Positions 54,061 to 64,000 of a DNA stretch of 64,000 bases are shown here, in pieces. The position numbers and the translations under genes are program-made. This stretch comes from Bugula neritina (Eukaryota > Bryozoa > Gymnolaemata > Cheilostomatida > Bugulidae): assembly GCA_964035545.1 (NCBI GenBank), contig OZ037766.1:29533140-29597139 (forward strand). The letters are read 5' to 3'. Every line of letters begins with the position of its first letter. Positions within the stretch are counted from its first letter, which is position 1. Below the pieces are notes generated by a model, which was given only the letters and a program-made list of their open reading frames with translations, was not told the DNA's origin and did no database searches.

Positions 54061-57000
54061 TTATTCCTCACTGAAGTTAGACGACTCCGAGAAACAGTGC
54101 TGTTTACAGAAATTGTCTACACATGTCTTGAATAGTTGCATGCCCTCATCATTCTACAACATGAACTTCACTATTCTTCTCTGTCTCAAATAGCATTTCA
54201 GCAGGAAACTTTGAAAAGAGTGGTAGCAGCAGCAGCAGTAACATGTGACAATTCTAATTTTAGTGCAGCTCCTAATGTTGGGTGAAAGATGGTGAATGAA
54301 TAGCATAAGATCAGATATGAGAGGGCGGAAATGGAATAGCAAGAATACAAGCAATAGAGTTAGATGGAAATCACTAATTATATGAGTTGGTTATGCAAAG
54401 CTTCTTATCTACCAGAAATAAAACAGTCAGGGTCAAAAACGGTGAGAATTGGGTGGAAGATGGTACAACATGGTAAAAGGAAAAGTTGGTGGTAAAACAA
54501 TTAACGCAAACAAAAATATTATACACACACTTAACGTGAATGTCACACCAAAAATTTTCATCACATAAGTAAGAGTTGTCATCGGGTGGAAACAAACCTG
54601 GTCAGACAGGAAATAGTCTACGACATTCTCTTTCCAGTGCGGCTCGTGACTCACAGAGACTACTGAGTGGTCGTGTATAGACACTAGGCATTCCTCGTAC
54701 AGCAATATGGCAGCCAGTGCATCTTCTATCAGCACAGTTGATCTATACGACAACCTCGCGTGTGACTCTGCAATAGTCAACCTACAAACACAGGTTTTAT
54801 ATGAAAGTAATTGCCACTTGAACTATTTTGAAAATAGAGATTAAAAACTGTACAGCAACAACACTCAAATTAATGTCGATCATTGCATGATAAATAGATT
54901 TGACTAAATATACACAGTTAACTCACTAAAAATTACGTATACAACATATTATGTGCATAATATTATGTAATTTCAACATATGCTTTTAATATATACTATA
55001 TATACTAATTTTTGCTAGTAGTGTGTAATGCATGTATACATTAAACCTCTGCAAGTGAAATAGACTATAATATATACTATAAACAATCCTGTTATTATAT
55101 ACTACATACGCTAGTAATATATATATATAGTATATATTGTATACGATGTGACCGCAACTTAATCTAACATTTACTATATATAAACTAACTTACATGGTCC
55201 TAAGAGATGAAGTGGGCATGACATTGATGTCTGACCTAACTTGTCTACTAGCTAAGTAAAAATTAGCTAGATAACCTTTGACTTCTTCAGGGAATGTAAC
55301 TTCCAAGTCTCTACACATCTCTATATACTAAAAGTGATTGAGACAAGCTTATTACACCAGTGATGTGAGCATATAATAATAGCATTCTATTTACATGTTC
55401 GCTATAGATCGTAACTATCAACTATGTCTATCCGTCTGTCTGTCTGTCTATCTATTTATCTGTCTGTCTATCTGTCTGTCTGTCTATCTGTCTGTCTGTC
55501 CACCTGTCTGTCTATCTGTCTGTCTATCTGTCTGTCTGTTTGTCTGTCTGTCTATCTGTCTGTCTGTCTATCTATACATGCAACAAAGTCAAAGCAAAGT
55601 CTCTGAAATAAGTCTTTAGAAGTTTAGGTTCCGCACAGCTGAAGATAAAGGTGTCTATACCATGCAGTCACCTGTTTTAGATGAGAAAATGGAACTCTTT
55701 CAGTCAGTTCTGAAGGATCAGAGGCTATAGAGCTAGCTAGAGTAGCTAAGGCTACCTGGTCCTGGTACTCAAATGTGACGTCATCAGTGAGCAGTATTAT
55801 ATCAAACAACCTGAGACAAGACGACTCATAAAACAAAGTGTGATGCTGACAATTTTATTATACGGTAAAATATCAAAAAATGCTTTGGACATTAATTATA
55901 AGCTATAAATAGTGTTTAAATATATAGTTCACTGTATTATAGCATTTTCGCAGACATTTCAATGTTGTTAACACAATATGATGAAAAAGACTATGATACT
56001 TTTTGTTCACATCTCATATTTACAGTTCACCAATTTATATTTAAAAGTAAGTTAGCCCCAACTCTAAGCATACGATATAAGACAGACCGACTATAAGCAT
56101 ATGATATAAAACAGCCCCACTATATAAGCACACTACATAACAGCATTTAGGTAGCTGTGGTGAGAGCAGGTATAAGGCAGTTTGCACCACTACTTACTGT
56201 AATAAGGCAGGGTTTATGTTTAAAGGTTTGTTAGGATTGACTTTAACTTTTGAAGTCTTCGAGGTGTTAGAGTTATCTGCACATGCCCATATTCTAGCCT
56301 TAGAATCAACACTCACAGGCTCAGATTTTCCATGGACTGGTAATAGAACGTTGTTGTACTCAAGGGCTACAAGAGTTAACACATAAATGATACGAATTAT
56401 AAAACAATGGTTCAAAATGAAGTTATCTAAAAAGCAGTGCAGCCTAAATTACCATCCATATTATGATATATTAATATTGTTATAACAGTTTATTTATTAT
56501 TTTATTGAAGATTGTGCAGTACATTGCTCTAACTGTAGCAAATGAGCTTTGCACAGTTTTACTAATTGTTTAATTTTTTTCGTCATTTGTTCATCAGCTA
56601 ATCCAAAACTTTTTAACACAAATTAACAGAGCAGTACACCATAGGGTATAGTATGAGCTAAGCTCTCAGTCTTTTGGGGAAGGTATAGTCATAGGGTAAA
56701 GCCCTGGTTTGATATAGGAAGCATAAGTAAACAATGGGATTGCCTACCCCTGATTAGATGAGTCATCTCCTGTTTGGGCAGGGAGCCGACATCTGGTATG
56801 ACACAGATAGATGTGTTGGCCAATAAGCATGAGCCACCTGGTGGTAAATACATTTGCATTGCTTTGAATTGTCTAAATACAGTCAGAATAAGAATCTGTT
56901 TTTACATATCTGTAAATATTGTGATGCAACAGCATAGGAAATAAAGTGCTAGAATGAAACACCTATTTCCATAGTAATCACAACTGCCTATTTAAAACAA

Positions 57001-60000
57001 TTGCAGTATAAACCAATTTATAAATGACACAGAATACCATAAAACAGTAAACAAAATAACAGCATTTTTTAAAATGATGATTTTAAACTATTTAAACTTT
57101 TTAGCGCTATGAAAGACGACTATAATAGCATATATATTGTCCTAAAATGGTAACATAATAAAGTGAGTTATAAAAAAGCCATGACTAAGTGAAACTATGC
57201 TAATACAGTATATAATGCAGGAGCACACAACTACTAAATACTCCACCAGATATAAAATAGTCGGCTGTCGTCTGCTTATCCTCGCGCGTCTCTCCAAACA
57301 GTGCAGTGCCAGAGGAGTGTACGACCGACTCATCACACAACTTAGAGAAGTACTGGAGGAGTCGGTTGATTATAAGACTCTCTTTACCAATACAGAGTAT
57401 GCTCAGTTTCTGTACAGATAACATACCTGGTAGCTTACATTCACTATACAGGATCTGTCTATATACACTACAGGCCTGGCCACACACTCGTGAGAATCAA
57501 ACGAAATCGTCCATTAGACACAAAAACACAATCGTACGAGAAAATTTGAAGGAATTCAGGCGAAATCGTCTTCGTTGGGTGTACACAACGAAGACGATGG
57601 ACGAAAAATCACAATCAACGATAAGCACCATTTGATTGGTCAATAGAATTTTAGCAACAGTAATTATTTCATTTCTACCACGTTTTTCTGTTTGGCAATT
57701 TTCTGCTGTTTGTATGTCGTGTAAGACTCATTCACAGACTATTTATTATGTGTTTCATCTGACGAGTGTGTGGCTGGTTATAATGAGAGGGTAACTCACG
57801 AAAATCGTCACACGAGTTTCGTGCAACTCTCACGAGCATGATGTTAGGAGAACTCAACCTTTTTTTCAAATTTGAATTATGAATATTTTGCTGAATAAAA
57901 TAGCTTATAGCAGGTTTCAAATGCGGAATATTATTATAATATACACATAAATAAGAAAACGTGGGAAGCATGCTGGCTTAATAAACACATGCAGTGTCAG
58001 TGCATGGTTCAAATTCCAGTAAAGGCTATTGGTAATATGTTAGGGAGGGCATTCAGTCACATAATTAATTAATCCTTTGCCACAACAGCTTGCTCAGAAA
58101 AGTTGTTTCTGTCAGGGGTTCTTACAGGGGTTCTTACAGGGGCTGTAACTCCATGTGACACACATGGAAAGATAACTTCAGAACAAACTGTGAGAGCATT
58201 ACAGATGGGGTGAACAGTATAGCCGGTAGCAGATCAAATATCAATACCCTACCTCCTAATCAATTAATTGCTACTATAATATCAATTATTATCAATTGTT
58301 AATAATACTTAGATAATACATTAGGACATTAGGTATTTGAATTTCACACTTTTTCAGATGACATAATACTCCACACACACACAAACTTACATGAGGGTGA
58401 GTAGATAGGAGACTGAAAAACAGAGCTAGCTTCAACTTGATGAAAGTTCCGGCAGGTGATATCACTTCTACAACAAATAAGACACTCGCTTCTAATTGGC
58501 CAACTAGCATATTCCTAGTGCAGTGATTGGCCAGAATATTCAGCAGCTTATAGCTTGATATACCCTTTGGTAATGCAATGTCACTATATGACTTCCTGAC
58601 CAGATAGAGGCTGAGCTGAGTCATTGCGTAACATGTAGACATAAATATTTAGCTCCATTAAGCACTTGGATATTTTCGGCTATAATTACTTTGTATATGA
58701 TTAGAAATTATAGCTTGAAGTTCACTGAATCTGATTTATAGCAAACAAATATATATTGGGAAATAAGTTCATAAATCATTCATTCATGCATGAGTAAATA
58801 ATAGTATAGTATTAGATTAAAATTAGTATAGTTTCCTAGCTTATTCTTACAATGATATACAAAAAAAAATGGGCAGATGTGGAAAAAGCTGCAGTATATG
58901 TGCTTAAAATATACCTCCACATAAGAAAGCCATCACTAAGTTGAAGCTCCACCTGGAATCTTTACGGTCTAAATAAATACAGTCATCATAATTACAAATG
59001 ATAATATTATAATCATTATCATTCATGTTATCAATTTAAATGCAACCATTATAAACAATTGAAATTTTTCATTGTCAGTATATATTGTAACAAATATGAT
59101 TTTGTTGAAAAATTTTATGTACAGTTATTACAGTGAATATGCACATACAGTTTATTGGTAGATTTACAAAAGAATATAACATTACATTTCAATAAAACAT
59201 GTATAATGTAACACGTGCATAATACTCAATAATGATAGATAATAATATAAAAATGAGACTAAAACAATGCAAAATACTAGAATTTATATATCTTTTCATA
59301 TAGATATTGTATGATTGAAGCAAGATTATTTCAACGAAAGGGGCAGAAAGATTCCCAAATTTCCATATTGAGAAAACAACACTCAATAACCTAATTTCTC
59401 AACAAATAAACTAACAATGGATAAACTCATCTTAGTAAATATTTTTGTTTCCAAATTCAAGTGTGTGACAAAAAATTATATATATAGAAATAGAAACCTG
59501 AGAGTAGCTGTGAGATGGAGTTAGGTATTGGTGACATGGAACAGAGCTGTTCAGTGGGTGGGTTTTGTATTACATTAGCCTACAGCAAGATGTGAACAAC
59601 TCAGAAATGACATTTTCTGGGTCATGCAGTGCAATTGTCACTAATCTCTTGATTACATATTACGTAACAGACAAAGAGCTATTGATATTAAAGACTGCCG
59701 TTCCCCACAATTCCCACAACATACAGTAAGCCTATATATACTGCACAGCTATAAAATACAACATTTTACTATAAATAACTAATGTCATATATAACTTATG
59801 AAAATCAAGTATTGGCAATCCAAAATGTCTTCATTTTAAGCAGGGGGAGACAATAAAATTGAATTAAATCTGTATTTTTGATGAACTTCATTTGGCAAAA
59901 AGAACTTTTGAAAAGTCGTATGGATTACGAGCTTAGAAAGCATGGAACTCTGTTCAGGTTTTAGCCGGCTTAATATTGCTATAAAGAAAAAAAGGAGAAA

Positions 60001-62565
60001 ATCATGCAAGATAAATCATTGGAAAACAATATCATAATAAAAAATACACAATATAAAGGTATGCAGAACAAAATGCAAAAACTGGTGACATAAGGTCAAA
60101 AAAGTATCTTCACTTATCAACCTTCTATCACAGAAAACCTTTATACATACTAATGTTGCATACTATAGTAACCTAAAATTAGCTAAAAGCCATTGATTCA
60201 AACCCAACTTATAATTCGACTTTCGTATAGGTTATGCAAAACCTACTCATACTCTAGAGTATTATGCATAGGTGATGATAACTTACCTCAACAACAACAT
60301 ATGGCTGCCTAGAGATCATTGTGTCAAACACTAGTCTACCACTAACAATGATGTCTTCACCAATACTATAGTCTCTAGCTTCCTCATCTATAATACACAT
60401 TTAATAATTTTACCTCTCACACCCGAGCATCATTAAACTTCACAAATTGGAGAAACAAAAACTCAAGAACAGCGAAATATAAGTTAAAATTACGAAAGCT
60501 GATCAAAAAAATAAAGTGTATTTATCTATTCTTGCCAACATGAAATACGATTTATACTATATCTATGTATTGCATATTATATTTCATAGTATAGTACGTG
60601 AATGAATTATATAAGTATATAACAAATCATAGGAAATGTAGATGAAGTGTGCTACAGCGACTTGAATCTATAATTACTAGTACATGCGGCACCTCTACAA
60701 ATAACTCGTATCTTTTGATGGAATGCAGCCATGTTGGAGTTACTTCCTCTCTTGAGAATAACGTGTAGAATTCTCTTATCTATAGGTGACAAAATCAACT
60801 CATACTATCCATTAGAAAAACAGGTAAACATGAATATATGAAGCTATAGAAACAGCAGTACATTGACTATAGTTGTGCTTTTTGTTTTTATAAACATTAA
60901 ATTCTCATTAATATAAAATATAAATTTTTTTGCAAAAAAACCATTCGCATTTCAAGTCAACTCAGTGTATTAGCTTTTAACAGAGAGAAAAAAAGCATAT
61001 CAAGAATGAATAAAAGACATTCCACTGTTTCAAAGCTATCCTTGCTAGTTCTAAGGGTATTGTGAAGCAACCTGAAAGCTTCCTAAAGCTCTTCTCTTCT
61101 TGCAGATGAGCTTTACAGAAGGTGCAGGTAAACACCTGGCCAACGGTAGTCTGCTCAGCAGCCCCAGGTACATGGATACGGACATACTTGAAGCCATATG
61201 ACCCCTCACACCCACTTATAGGGCAGTAATAACAGGCTATCTGTCTACAATAGGGGTATGTTTGAATACATGAAAAACATACAGATATTATATTATATTG
61301 TAATATCACACATGTACAATGCAATGGTATAATACATATTTGCTTGAAAATTCTAGCAATTATTTAAGTCAATAATAAAAGTTAAACGACATTTTCATTT
61401 AAACCAAGCAGCTATTTCATGTGAATTCAAGCGTTCAAAAGCTTTTTCTTGAGTGACAATCGTTACACCCAGAACATCTCCAAGCACTTAGACATAAGGG
61501 TTCTGTTTATACGATACACAGCACACTCTATGCTTTACATTATCAATCATTTGTCTATCTTGACGACATTTTTTTTATTAAACGAATACCTCATATATCA
61601 CAATGTACCAGCTTTTTAAACCATTATATATTTCTTATACCTAATACAGTTCCACACACATGCACAGCTTGCCACTATATGTTTAGTAACTCACGTGTAT
61701 TTCATCATGCATGACACTTCAGTAACTTTACACAGAAAAACGCAAGGGTTTCCAGATTTAGCAAATTCACATAGTGAGGTCTGGTCAGTAAGAGTGTGCC
61801 TAAAATATAAATATTTGTTTACTTAATTTCATCTAAAATTTGGCAAAATTTCAAAATGTAAAATTAAACAAAACTTTCATGAAAATTGCTAGAAGCAGCA
61901 CAGGGTTGGTGGTCAATAACCACAGTAGTTGGAGGAGAATTGAAATTTGGACACCAATGACTAGACACTTTGCACCGGTCACCCCGAACTTAGTGCTGCT
62001 TCTAGACTTTTTAAATTTTTTTATTTTATTGTCTAAATACTGATTCCCATGTTGATGACAATTTTTCACACAGAAGCAAGGTAACACACATGGGTTATCT
62101 CTTCTATATGGAAATGTTTGACTTACACTAATTACATAATTACATAAAATAGACTTACTTATGAATGTTTACCATATGTATTGTAATCAATTACAAATGT
62201 TCATAGAGTTATCTTCTCATGGTGAAACACAAGAGAAAGGAATTCACTAACCCATAAACTGATGGTAGGTCAGTTATTTTTAGCATAGCATGAACTTGAC
62301 TGAGGTTAAAATCATCAGGTACCATGTCCAATGCTCTGAAGACAATGAATGTAAACTAAAAATGCACATGACCCATATTTATATGCATGTTATGTGTATA
62401 ATGTAAAGCACATTGATAGCTAGTGAAACTGATAAAATAATACTAACAACTATTTAAATTCAACCTTGCATAATCATCTGTTACTCTAGAAAATGCTCAT
62501 AATTATATGGTGGAAATTATGGCAATAACTTGCCTTATGCTTGACTTAATTTGTAGTATTTGAAG
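54061..62565 (-). CDS. MCMDC2: MCMDC2 (MCM domain-containing protein 2), nearly complete; about 80 N-terminal residues not located
   Basis: Sixteen phase-consistent exons: 62565..62534 (tentative, GC donor), 62335..62252, 61799..61695, 61244..61072, 60779..60693, 60387..60287, 59579..59498, 58968..58915, 58467..58391, 57409..57235, 56792..56748, 56366..56198, 55810..55672, 55327..55194, 54781..54598 and 54153..54061 (stop TAA); about 577 residues. The match to MCMDC2 runs throughout: LKITDLPSVYG, LCEF, the Cys-rich ACYYCPISGC with GFKYVRIHVPGAAEQTT and CTFCKAHLQEEKSFRKL, SPAGTFIKLKLALFFSL, YLASRQVRSDIN, and ESHARLSYRSTVLIEDALAA. At the Walker A position the sequence is LCIGKESLIIN, with no GK(S/T), and Walker B acidic residues are missing, so it cannot hydrolyse ATP like MCM2-9; this is usual for the family. 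MCMDC2 supports meiotic strand invasion and crossover formation in mammals. The start codon lies upstream; a candidate exon at about 62760-62801 (CYAIAVRLNPS) is weak. Confidence 0.93.
55424..55573. repeat. (CTGT/CTAT)n tetranucleotide microsatellite
   Basis: About 150 bases of TCTG and TCTA units in the MCMDC2 intron 55328-55671. Open frames giving Leu/Ser/Val/Cys repeats are artefacts. Confidence 0.97.
57471..57843. mobile_element. MITE-like element with nested inverted repeats, within an MCMDC2 intron
   Basis: The left end GGCCACACACTCGTGAG is matched in inverted order by ACGAGTGTGTGGCTGG near 57759-57775, and a second arm (CTCTCACGAGC) lies at about 57828-57838. The interior has a hairpin, CGTCTTCGTTG to CAACGAAGACG (57568-57597), and repeated ACGAAATCGTC-type motifs. 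The whole is non-coding, in the 57410-58390 intron. It looks like a non-autonomous DNA transposon; the superfamily is not assigned. Confidence 0.6.
57978..58155 (+). mobile_element. SINE-like copy
   Basis: B-box-like GGTTCAAATTCC at 58006-58017, then body GGCTATTGGTAATATGTTAG and GGGAGGGCATTCAGTCA, ending TGTCAGGGGTTCTTACAGGG. It follows the same order as the copy at 49508-49722. It lies in an MCMDC2 intron. Confidence 0.6.
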
Positions 62566-63236
62566 CTGTAACAACATGAGAACATGAGAACAAAGAGTTG
62601 ATTATATACAGAAAACAACAAAGAAAAATAGGGCTATGAACACTGCTGGGCAGAAGTGTAGGTATGTGATTGCAAGTCAGAATAATTACTATGATATAGA
62701 GAAGATAATATTTTAGTCAGGAATTGAGAGAAAGAAACATTATACAGCTATATCCACCACTGGGATTCAGTCTGACAGCTATAGCATAGCACATAACTTG
62801 CTCTGTATAAGGTTCTGATGACTAATGTAACGGTCAAAAGAGGGGATTAACCCAGTCGTTTTCATTGCTTAGCAACTTGAAATTTAGCTTATTCATTGTC
62901 TATGTACTCCTCATCATTTATGCATTCACCATTAAAATTGATTTGCTAAAATATTTGGAAAAAATAAAGTATGTGACAGGCCCCCCTCCCCTCGCACAAA
63001 TCCAATCCACCCCTTGTTGGCTATAAATAGAACAATTGTTTCCATGCGCTAGTGACATGTCACAATACGTCAAAGCCAATCCAGTCACAGCTGGCATGCA
63101 TATCTAACTGTGACACGCAGTGTACGTGCCTGATCAATAGCTTACTAACTAGCCTACTAGTCACTGCTGTTGATTGCATTGTTAGACACATCTACTGGTT
63201 TTCCTTGCACTACAACTTAAAATAGTGTATGTTCTC
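62566..63236. other. Divergent region between MCMDC2 and the right-edge gene
   Basis: About 0.67 kb that must hold the remaining MCMDC2 5' exons, and probably a shared promoter. GC rises at 62985-63150 (includes GGCCCCCCTCCCCTCGC). A minus-strand open segment at 62956-62895, behind an ATTTTAG acceptor, encodes NGECINDEEYIDNE then a stop; it does not fit MCMDC2 and is unexplained. Confidence 0.4.
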
Positions 63237-63561
63237 ATGGAACCAAATCCCCTGATTATACACGAGGTTGATGGACAGAATGAAATTGCAGACTCTGGTG
63301 ATCTACTAGATATTCCTTACATGGGAAATGGTGAATTGGAGAATTACAGAGAAAGATTAAAAGAAGACCCAGAAAAGTGGTCTGAGTATTTAGAGAGACA
63401 GAAGATTCGAGGCCGTTTGTATAGAGCTAGGAAATCGGCAAACATGACTCCTGCTGAACTGGAAGAGAAACGGAGACAAGATAGAGAGCGGAAGAGGCTA
63501 CAGCGAAGTCGGCAACGGCTTAGGGTCTTGGCTCTTTCTCATTCTGTCGGCGGAGATGGTG
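63237..63561 (+). CDS. First coding exon of an unrecognised protein with a basic Arg-rich region; continues past the right edge
   Basis: The exon starts at ATG 63237 (CTCATGG, good context) and ends in phase 1 at GGTG|GTATGT. It encodes 108 residues plus one base. Residues 1-35 are acidic and polar (MEPNPLIIHEVDG...). Residues 40-100 are highly charged and helical: ENYRERLKEDPEKWSEYLER, RLYRARKSANMTPAELEEKR, then RERKRLQRSRQR. The basic helix could bind nucleic acid, and the phrase resembles Arg-rich 'YRARK-x-A-x-TPxE' repeats seen in some invertebrate proteins, but I cannot assign a family. The gene is divergent from MCMDC2. Downstream sequence to 64000 is intron; I see no second exon. Confidence 0.5.
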
Positions 63562-64000
63562 GTATGTAAGCACAGCCAGGCAGGCAAAAACAAAAGACAT
63601 TGTTAAAAGTTTTTGTGCTGAATTTTGAACAGGAAATTCAAAAACCTTGGCTACTGAAAATATTCTGGTGTAGCAGCTAAGCCATATCATTTTGTATAGC
63701 CATGTTTAAATATTGCAGCAAGAAGCTGCTTGTAGAGAGGGGAGTGTATGTTTTCAGGGTGAATAGTATACTGCAGTTTGCTGTATATAAGCACATTCAT
63801 TAGTCACTGTGGTTGTTTTTTAAATGTCTATCCATTAGAATGGTCTCAGCTACTGCTGCTTAGCGAATGTTATTTTAATCCTCAATTGCCACCTGATTTC
63901 GCTATGCTGCTCTTCTGTAATTATAGTATAGCTAGTAGCAACCTTCTTACGGCAAGTGAAGCAGTGTCACATTGTAACCTGCATTTGCTTTCAGTATCAC
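63562..64000 (+). other. Intron of the right-edge gene
   Basis: Sequence after the GTATGT donor at 63562 with no further exon recognisable before the window ends. Confidence 0.5.

Noticed and set aside
55395-55619. Leu/Ser/Val/Cys-repeat proteins
   Set aside because: Translation of the tetranucleotide microsatellite in an MCMDC2 intron.
57197-57635. Plus-strand frames of 74-109 residues
   Set aside because: Antisense to an MCMDC2 exon and overlapping the MITE-like repeat; no independent support.
58391-58642. Long minus frame with a membrane-like sequence read as one protein
   Set aside because: Only 58467..58391 is exon (MCMDC2); the upstream part is intron that happens to stay open.
61840-62087. 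Opposing 67- and 78-residue frames
   Set aside because: They lie in an MCMDC2 intron, have no domain and lack splice-site or start-context support.

Overview
This is a 64 kb piece of an AT-rich (roughly 70 % A+T by eye) nuclear genome from an invertebrate animal. Genes are split into short exons (45-350 bp, terminal exons up to 1.25 kb) with GT-AG introns of 0.1-3 kb. The recognisable proteins (arfaptin, MCMDC2, ganglioside GM2-activator-like, TMEM272-like, WSC-domain protein, RING-between-RING-like protein) are metazoan. The species cannot be named from sequence alone; a sponge, cnidarian or lophotrochozoan would all fit. There are no bacterial features, rRNAs, CRISPR arrays or viral genes. 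I built the gene models by hand from homology, GT/AG sites and exon phase; most conserved exons lie in frames or pieces that single-ORF scanning does not show.

Layout. 50-2.4 kb (-): 5' half of a TMEM272-like four-pass membrane protein running off the left edge. 3.95-5.98 kb (-): a 152-residue secreted, prohormone-like orphan in four exons. 6-13 kb: no gene I can support, apart from weak single-exon candidates and one inverted-repeat element. 13.6-16.24 kb (-): a 5'-truncated, frameshifted non-LTR retrotransposon. 16.45-19.0 kb (+): WSC-domain protein with a probable propeller-like middle and a Cys-rich PAN-like end. 19.6-20.0 kb: a 363 bp TG microsatellite. 20.94-25.43 kb (+): GM2-activator-like lipid transfer protein. 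26.8-33.5 kb (-): complete arfaptin (BAR domain), with several tandem repeats in its introns. 35.08-42.4 kb (+): RING1-IBR protein that lacks RING2. 43.45-45.96 kb (-): small type II membrane protein. 48.04-52.2 kb: a divergent pair of paralogous C2H2 zinc-finger genes. 54.06-62.57 kb (-): MCMDC2, an ATPase-dead MCM relative used in meiotic recombination. 63.24 kb (+) to the right edge: first exon of a basic-region protein, divergent from MCMDC2.

The genes do not form a pathway; this is an ordinary animal gene neighbourhood. The points most worth following are the zinc-finger pair, in which the two copies have lost different fingers; the RBR-like protein that keeps RING1 but has a damaged IBR and no catalytic RING2; the secreted precursor with a dibasic-flanked Cys-loop peptide; minisatellites that copy splice sites of arfaptin; and several foldback or MITE-like elements and diverged copies of a tRNA-derived SINE family.
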